64,000 nt of DNA from Dankookia rubra (GTDB taxonomy: Bacteria; Pseudomonadota; Alphaproteobacteria; Acetobacterales; Acetobacteraceae): contig NZ_SMSJ01000013.1 of the NCBI RefSeq assembly GCF_004355005.1, positions 53,275-117,274 on the forward strand, given 5' to 3'. The stretch's first letter is position 1; each line of letters starts with the position of its first letter. Position numbers and translations under genes: made by a program. Below are positions 58,950 to 64,000 of this stretch, piece by piece. Below the pieces are notes generated by a model, which was given only the letters and a program-made list of their open reading frames with translations, made no database searches and was not told where the DNA came from.

Positions 58950-59966
58950 CTAGGGTTTCGCCACCACCGCGGCCTCGGTCACCGCCGAGGCCCCCAGCGG
59001 CTCGCCGGCGGCGAACCTCGTGCAGTTCCCGAGCGTCGTCGCCGCGATCGCCCCCAGCGCCTCCCGCGTGAAGAAGGCCTGGTGGCCGGTGACCAGCACA
59101 TTCGGGAAGGTCAGCAGCCGGGCGAAGACGTCGTCGGCCAGGATCTCGTTCGACAGGTCCTCGAAGAACAGGTCGGCCTCCTGCTCGTAGACGTCGATCG
59201 CCAGGCCGCCGAGCCGGCCGGTCTTCAGCGCCTCGATCGCCGCCTCGGCATCGATCAGCCCGCCGCGGCTGGTATTCACAAGCACCAGGCCGGGCTTGGC
59301 CAGGGCCAGCGTCCCGGCCCGCACCATGTGCCGCGTCTCCGGCGTCAGCGGGCAGTGCAGGGTGATGATGTCGGCCTGCGCGACGATGGTCGGCAGCTCC
59401 GCATAGGCGATGCCGGCCGCGTCCAGCGCCGGGTCCGGGAACGGGTCCTGCGCCAGCACCCGGCAGCCGAAGCCGAGCGCCAGGCTGCGGGCGACCAGCG
59501 CGCCGATCTTGCCGGTGCCGATGACGCCGACGGTGCGGCCGTGCAGGTCGAAGCCGAGCAACCCGTCCAGCGCGAAATTGCCGTCCCGCGTCCGCTGGTG
59601 GGCGCGGTGGATGCCGCGGACCAGGGACAGCAGCAGGCCGATGGTGAACTCCGCCACCGCATGCGGCGAATAGGCCGGGACGCGCGCAACGGCGATGCCG
59701 AGCCGCGCCGCCGCCTTGAGGTCGACGTTGTTGAAGCCGGCGCAGCGCAGCGCGACCAGCCGGGTGCCGCCGGCGGCGAGCGCCCCCAGCACCGGGGCCG
59801 AGAGATCGTCGTTGACGAAGGGGCAGACCGCCTCAGCGCCGCGGGCCAGCACCGCGGTCTCGGCGGTCAGCCGCGGCTCGAGGAACAGCAACTCGAAGCC
59901 CGCCGCATTCGCCGCCTCGAAGGAGCGGCGGTCGTAGGGCTTGGTGCTGAACATGGCGATGCGCAT
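58950..59966 (-). CDS. ldhA: D-lactate dehydrogenase (LdhA type)
   Basis: NADH-dependent reduction of pyruvate to D-lactate. The 338-residue product is very similar in pattern to E. coli Ldh[85 protein letters not shown] and VTGHQAFFT. The catalytic Arg, Glu and His of D-2-hydroxyacid dehydrogenases are in NTSRG, YEQEAD and TGHQAF. Length is normal. Confidence 0.95.
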   Translation of the reverse strand: MRIAMFSTKPYDRRSFEAANAAGFELLFLEPRLTAETAVLARGAEAVCPFVNDDLSAPVLGALAAGGTRLVALRCAGFNNVDLKAAARLGIAVARVPAYSPHAVAEFTIGLLLSLVRGIHRAHQRTRDGNFALDGLLGFDLHGRTVGVIGTGKIGALVARSLALGFGCRVLAQDPFPDPALDAAGIAYAELPTIVAQADIITLHCPLTPETRHMVRAGTLALAKPGLVLVNTSRGGLIDAEAAIEALKTGRLGGLAIDVYEQEADLFFEDLSNEILADDVFARLLTFPNVLVTGHQAFFTREALGAIAATTLGNCTRFAAGEPLGASAVTEAAVVAKP

Positions 59967-60009
59967 GCGGCGGCCCCAAGGGTTGCGCGCCGCCGGCGCC
60001 GCGGTCGCG

Positions 60010-60297
60010 TCAGTGCAGCAGGAACTGCCCGTTGGCGTAGCGCAGCTCGGCCGGGCGGATCAACGCGGCGGAGGCGACGCGGACGGAATGCAGCGGGCCC
60101 TCGATCTCGCGCTTCCAGAAATCCAGGAAGCGGGTCAGCTCGGGGAAGACCGGCGCGCGGTCCAGCTTCTGCCAGATGAAGGTCTGCAGCACGCCCGGGT
60201 GGTCGGGCATGTGGTAGAGGATCTCGGCGGTGGTGAGCCGCCAGTCCGGCACCTTGAGCTCGGGCACGCGAACGAAGCTTTCGATCTCCTGCAGCAC
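60010..60297 (-). CDS. usg: Usg family protein
   Basis: A 95-residue small protein. The central segment [20 protein letters not shown], then [19 protein letters not shown] and the end [15 protein letters not shown], is the pattern of the Usg proteins found in alphaproteobacteria near the tryptophan biosynthesis genes. The function is unknown. AAGGA eight bases before the GTG at 60297 supports the start; a longer frame upstream is not conserved. It is divergent from groES. Confidence 0.8.
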   Translation of the reverse strand: MLQEIESFVRVPELKVPDWRLTTAEILYHMPDHPGVLQTFIWQKLDRAPVFPELTRFLDFWKREIEGPLHSVRVASAALIRPAELRYANGQFLLH

Positions 60298-60430
60298 GCC
60301 TGTCGTCCTTTCCTCAGCCGTCTTCGGTCCGTACCTGCGGTGCGGCCGGCGCCTTTCCTCCTGGTTCAACGAGGGAAGCTTGCCATGGGATGCGCGGAGT
60401 CGTGCAACAAAAATGAGTGGAATCAATCTG

Positions 60431-60457
60431 TTAGCACTCGCACTCGGCGAGTGCTGC
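60431..60457. promoter_or_regulatory. CIRCE operator 1 (HrcA binding site)
   Basis: TTAGCACTC-N9-GAGTGCTGC matches the CIRCE consensus TTAGCACTC-N9-GAGTGCTAA except the last two bases. HrcA is expected to bind and repress groESL until heat shock. Confidence 0.9.
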
Positions 60458-60463
60458 AATCCC

Positions 60464-60492
60464 TTGACGGAGGGTCGTGCTTCGCATAGGTC
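60464..60492 (+). promoter_or_regulatory. Candidate groESL promoter
   Basis: TTGACG (60464-60469) followed 15-17 bp later by CATAGG/TAGGTC (60485-60492). The hexamers lie between the two CIRCE elements, which suits repression by HrcA. Confidence 0.45.
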
Positions 60493-60494
60493 TT

Positions 60495-60519
60495 TGGCAC
60501 TCCTCCGGGGGGAGTGCCA
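60495..60519. promoter_or_regulatory. CIRCE-like operator 2
   Basis: TGGCACTC-N9-GAGTGCCA has perfect 8-bp arms that differ from the consensus at one symmetrical position (A to G). Its centre is 63 bp from that of the first CIRCE, about six helical turns. Confidence 0.75.
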
Positions 60520-60595
60520 GCGGGCTGCTTTGGCGGACGCTGGCCGGACCTGCCGGTCGAGGAAACGCAAATAGCAAAGGCATCAGGAGAGGATC

Positions 60596-60907
60596 ATGAG
60601 CTTCCGTCCCCTGCATGACCGCGTTCTCGTTCGCCGTGTCACGGCCGAAGAGAAGACCGCGGGTGGCATCATCATCCCCGACACCGCGAAGGAAAAGCCC
60701 CAGGAGGGCGAGGTCATCGCCGTCGGCTCCGGCACGCTGAACGACAAGGGCGAGCTCCGCGCGCTCGACGTCAAGGCGGGCGACCGCATCCTGTTCGGCA
60801 AGTGGTCGGGCACCGAAGTGAAGCTCAATGGTGAGGAGCTCCTGATCATGAAGGAGTCCGACATCATGGGCATTCTCGACAACCCTTCCGTCGCCAAGGC
60901 GGCCTGA
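60596..60907 (+). CDS. groES: Co-chaperonin GroES
   Basis: The 103-residue co-chaperonin caps GroEL. It shows [13 protein letters not shown] at the N-terminus, the mobile-loop region [18 protein letters not shown] and [14 protein letters not shown]. The C-terminus carries ESDIMGIL, as in alphaproteobacterial GroES. CAGGAGAGG precedes the ATG. groEL follows after a 168 bp spacer on the same transcript. Confidence 0.97.
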   Translation: MSFRPLHDRVLVRRVTAEEKTAGGIIIPDTAKEKPQEGEVIAVGSGTLNDKGELRALDVKAGDRILFGKWSGTEVKLNGEELLIMKESDIMGILDNPSVAKAA

Positions 60908-61063
60908 GGCTCCTGCCGCCGGCGACCGTGGCGTCCGGGGACATCGCCCTGGCGCCGCGGTCCGCTTCGGTGGCGAAGCCCAGTCTGCGTTTGGTCATCA
61001 ATCCGAGCGATCCGCCGCGTGACGGGGCCTGAGCCCCGCAGCCGGCGTGAGCGCACAACGTAA

Positions 61064-62731
<1,668 letters not shown>

Positions 62732-62756
62732 TCCTCGGATCAGCGATCGAGGGAAG

Positions 62757-62788
62757 GGGCGGGGCCGCAAGGTCCCGCCCTTTTTCTT
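62757..62788 (+). terminator. Rho-independent terminator after groEL
   Basis: A 10-bp stem GGGCGGGGCC/GGTCCCGCCC (one G-U pair) with GCAA loop is followed by TTTTTCTT. It closes the groESL operon. Confidence 0.85.
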
Positions 62789-62830
62789 TGCCCGCCCTCG
62801 CCACGCCGCTGCAACGGTACGCGGGCGTCG

Positions 62831-62886
62831 ATACCGAGCCGGTATTTGGGAAGTCTGGGAGCGGACCATCACCCATGGGTTGATGG
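62831..62886 (+). other. Structured leader upstream of the first cold-shock gene
   Basis: ATACCG-AGC-CGGTAT (62831-62845) and a near-perfect dyad with CCATCA/TGATGG arms around CCATGG (62866-62886) lie 90-150 bp before the cold-shock gene. They may form a regulatory mRNA leader or an operator. Transcription start is unknown. Confidence 0.35.
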
Positions 62887-62977
62887 CATGCCCGCGAACC
62901 CTGCGATGGCATCCTGCCCGCCCGGTCCCATTCCCGCCGCCCGCGAGAATGCGGGTGCAGCGAGGGAGGACATGCGG

Positions 62978-63190
62978 ATGGCCGGCAGGATCAAGGGTTC
63001 GGTGAAGTGGTTCAACGAGGCCAAGGGCTTCGGCTTCATCACGCCCGAGGATGGCGGTAAGGACGTCTTCGTCCACTTCTCCGCCATCCAGTCGAGCGGC
63101 TTCAAGGCTCTCGCCGAAGGCCAGCAGGTGGAATTCGAGATGGTGCAGGGCGCCGAGGGACCCTGCGCCGCCAACGTCAGCCCGATCTGA
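62978..63190 (+). CDS. Cold-shock domain protein
   Basis: A 70-residue CSD protein. RNP1 KGFGFITP and RNP2 DVFVHF follow GSVKWFNEA, the standard five-strand OB-fold. Such proteins bind single-stranded nucleic acids and act as RNA chaperones during cold or growth transitions. GGAGG eight bases before ATG 62978 is preferred over an ATG six bases upstream. It is transcribed downstream of groEL but after a terminator. Confidence 0.92.
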   Translation: MAGRIKGSVKWFNEAKGFGFITPEDGGKDVFVHFSAIQSSGFKALAEGQQVEFEMVQGAEGPCAANVSPI

Positions 63191-63520
63191 CGCGGGCCGC
63201 GCTGGCCGGCTGGATCTGCACTGCCCCGGTCTGGCGAAGATCCGGTCGGTCGCGGCGTATCAAAACCATATTTTCTTCTTGCGAATAAGCGGGTTGTTTG
63301 CAGCAGAGCCAAGTCATCGCCGCTGCCGCTTCTCACTGAAATGCGTGTGTAAGGTGTTTGACTTCGCCGGCGCGATCCGTGTTCACTCGATCAGCCAGCC
63401 GCTCTTGGCCCGCCTTGCCGTGCCCTCCCGGTTCCACCGGGCGCCCTCAAGCCGATCCAGCCGGTGGTTTTCCGCGCGGGCGATCGGCGTCCGTGCATCA
63501 GGACAGGGAGGGTGCATCGC
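63191..63520 (+). other. Spacer/leader between the two cold-shock genes
   Basis: 330 bp without a gene. A distinctly AT-rich section around 63258-63305 (CCATATTTTCTTCTTGCGAA and GGGTTGTTTGC) likely contains the promoter of the second cold-shock gene, leaving a long 5' leader of about 200 nt, as is common for csp genes. I could not pick hexamers with confidence. Confidence 0.4.
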
Positions 63521-63724
63521 ATGGCGACCGGCACCGTGAAGTGGTTCAACGCGACCAAGGGCTTCGGCTTCATCGTCCCGCAGGACGGCGGCAAGGACGT
63601 TTTCGTCCATATCACCGCCGTGCAGAAGGCCGGCCTGCAGGGGCTGAACGAGAACCAGAAGGTCCAGTACGAGGTAGTGATGGAACGCGGCAAGGCTGCC
63701 GCCGCCAACCTCAAGCCGCTCTGA
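63521..63724 (+). CDS. cspA: Cold-shock domain protein (CspA family)
   Basis: A 67-residue CSD protein with [29 protein letters not shown] and the usual length of CspA. It differs from the first copy at about half of its positions. GGAGGGTGCATCGC precedes the ATG. A GC hairpin follows the stop codon. Confidence 0.93.
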   Translation: MATGTVKWFNATKGFGFIVPQDGGKDVFVHITAVQKAGLQGLNENQKVQYEVVMERGKAAAANLKPL

Positions 63725-63731
63725 GCGGCGA

Positions 63732-63751
63732 GGGGCCCGTCGCCGGGCCCC
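63732..63751. terminator. GC hairpin between cspA and the right-edge gene
   Basis: A perfect 8-bp stem GGGGCCCG/CGGGCCCC with TCGC tetraloop, 8 bp past the cspA stop and 20 bp before the convergent gene end. No T-tract follows, so termination is likely but not certain. Confidence 0.5.
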
Positions 63752-63770
63752 GCATCCCTGGCGCCGGCGC

Positions 63771-64000
63771 CTAGCCCGCCGGCGTTTCCTGAACCCAGAC
63801 CCGCTTCGCCCCGGCCTGCTGCAGGAAGGCCTCCGCCTGCTCGCGCAGCGACTGCGTCCCGGCCGCGATGCCGAGCGCCGGGCCTTCCGCCCGCACCGCC
63901 TGGTCCTGGCCACCCGGCTTGCGGCCCGTGCCCGTTTCCGGCACCGCCGCGCCCGCCGCCTCGCCGGCCGCGAGCGCCGCACCGCCCGCCGCCGCCGCCG
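63771..64000 (-). CDS. Unknown Ala-rich protein, C-terminal fragment
   Basis: The 3' end of a minus-strand gene that runs off the right edge. The 76 visible residues are Ala/Gly-rich (AAGGAALAAGEAAGAAVPET), then a more ordinary tail with GTQSLREQAEAFLQQAGAKR and VWVQETPAG before the TAG. No family is recognised. Reading frame and codon use are compatible with coding. Confidence 0.55.
   Translation of the reverse strand, partial: AAAAGGAALAAGEAAGAAVPETGTGRKPGGQDQAVRAEGPALGIAAGTQSLREQAEAFLQQAGAKRVWVQETPAG

Larger units (their letters stand above)
60298..60595. other. groESL promoter region with two CIRCE operators
   Basis: The 298 bp between the divergent usg and groES genes holds the two CIRCE elements and the candidate promoter listed separately. 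Upstream of them it is GC-poorer (AAAAATGAGTGGAATCAATC). No gene was found here. The groES leader is about 100 nt long with a CAGGAGAGG ribosome site. Confidence 0.8.

Noticed and set aside
60298-60570. Upstream extension of the usg frame through the groES promoter
   Set aside because: It would run through both CIRCE elements; the GTG at 60297 has a good ribosome site and precedes the conserved part.

Overview
The window looks like chromosomal DNA of a very GC-rich (about 70% or more) alphaproteobacterium, most likely Acetobacteraceae (Roseomonas-like). The evidence is gene content typical of that group: a small alphaproteobacterial-type aa3 oxidase subunit IV, an EipB/DUF1849 envelope protein, an Usg-like protein, the purM/purN - DUF2066 - CDP-alcohol phosphatidyltransferase - AI-2E transporter - Hda-like - ppk - ppx run, and groESL under CIRCE control. 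Genes are dense, often with 1-4 bp overlaps (ATGA, GTGA, TGATG). No rRNA, tRNA, CRISPR, prophage or intact insertion sequence was seen.

Layout. 1-3 kb: 5' end of a THUMP-type RNA methyltransferase, csbD, an aa3 oxidase subunit IV and the purM-purN operon. 3-16.4 kb: housekeeping genes for envelope lipid synthesis, replication control (Hda-like), polyphosphate turnover (ppk1, ppx), a drug/metabolite exporter, a methyltransferase, RNase D, a decaying VapBC-type module and aspS. 16.4-25.9 kb: EipB, two Fe(II)/2OG dioxygenases each next to an orphan peptide/nickel-type substrate-binding protein, a Na/Pi transporter with PhoU domain, and an altronate dehydratase-like enzyme. 26-37.8 kb: catabolic and secreted functions, namely a two-repeat CHRD-like protein, a cysteine-dioxygenase-like cupin, a YdhR/FAH/SDR/IlvD-Edd sugar-acid set, three exported alpha/beta hydrolases and a MATE exporter. 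37.9-39.6 kb: an unusual patch with two glycine-rich proteins of unknown function and an AT-rich, gene-free stretch, the best candidate for acquired DNA. 39.6-49.6 kb: dehydrogenases, a WD40-cytochrome c fusion, ubiA, rsmE, gshA and tldD. 49.6-60.3 kb: a 2158-residue sensor kinase with about 15 PAS modules overlapping ctaA, then a glycosyltransferase/VTT membrane protein pair, ldhA and usg. 60.3-64 kb: groES-groEL with two CIRCE operators and two cold-shock genes.

Themes. Polyphosphate and phosphate handling (ppk, ppx, Na/Pi-PhoU), stress response (CsbD, GroESL, two Csp), haem A/aa3 respiration (subunit IV, CtaA) and oxidation of sugar acids run through the window.

The most unusual feature I found is a dispersed intergenic repeat of about 130-140 bp built from successive inverted repeats. 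Three full copies (19.9, 43.8 and 58.8 kb) each fill the space between two convergent genes, and a truncated copy lies at 30.2 kb. It is a candidate bidirectional terminator or non-autonomous element family. Other points of interest are the PAS array, the glycine-rich/AT-rich patch, the broken VapB, a Fur-like operator, an SDR without its catalytic tyrosine, and a monooxygenase gene with no canonical start codon.
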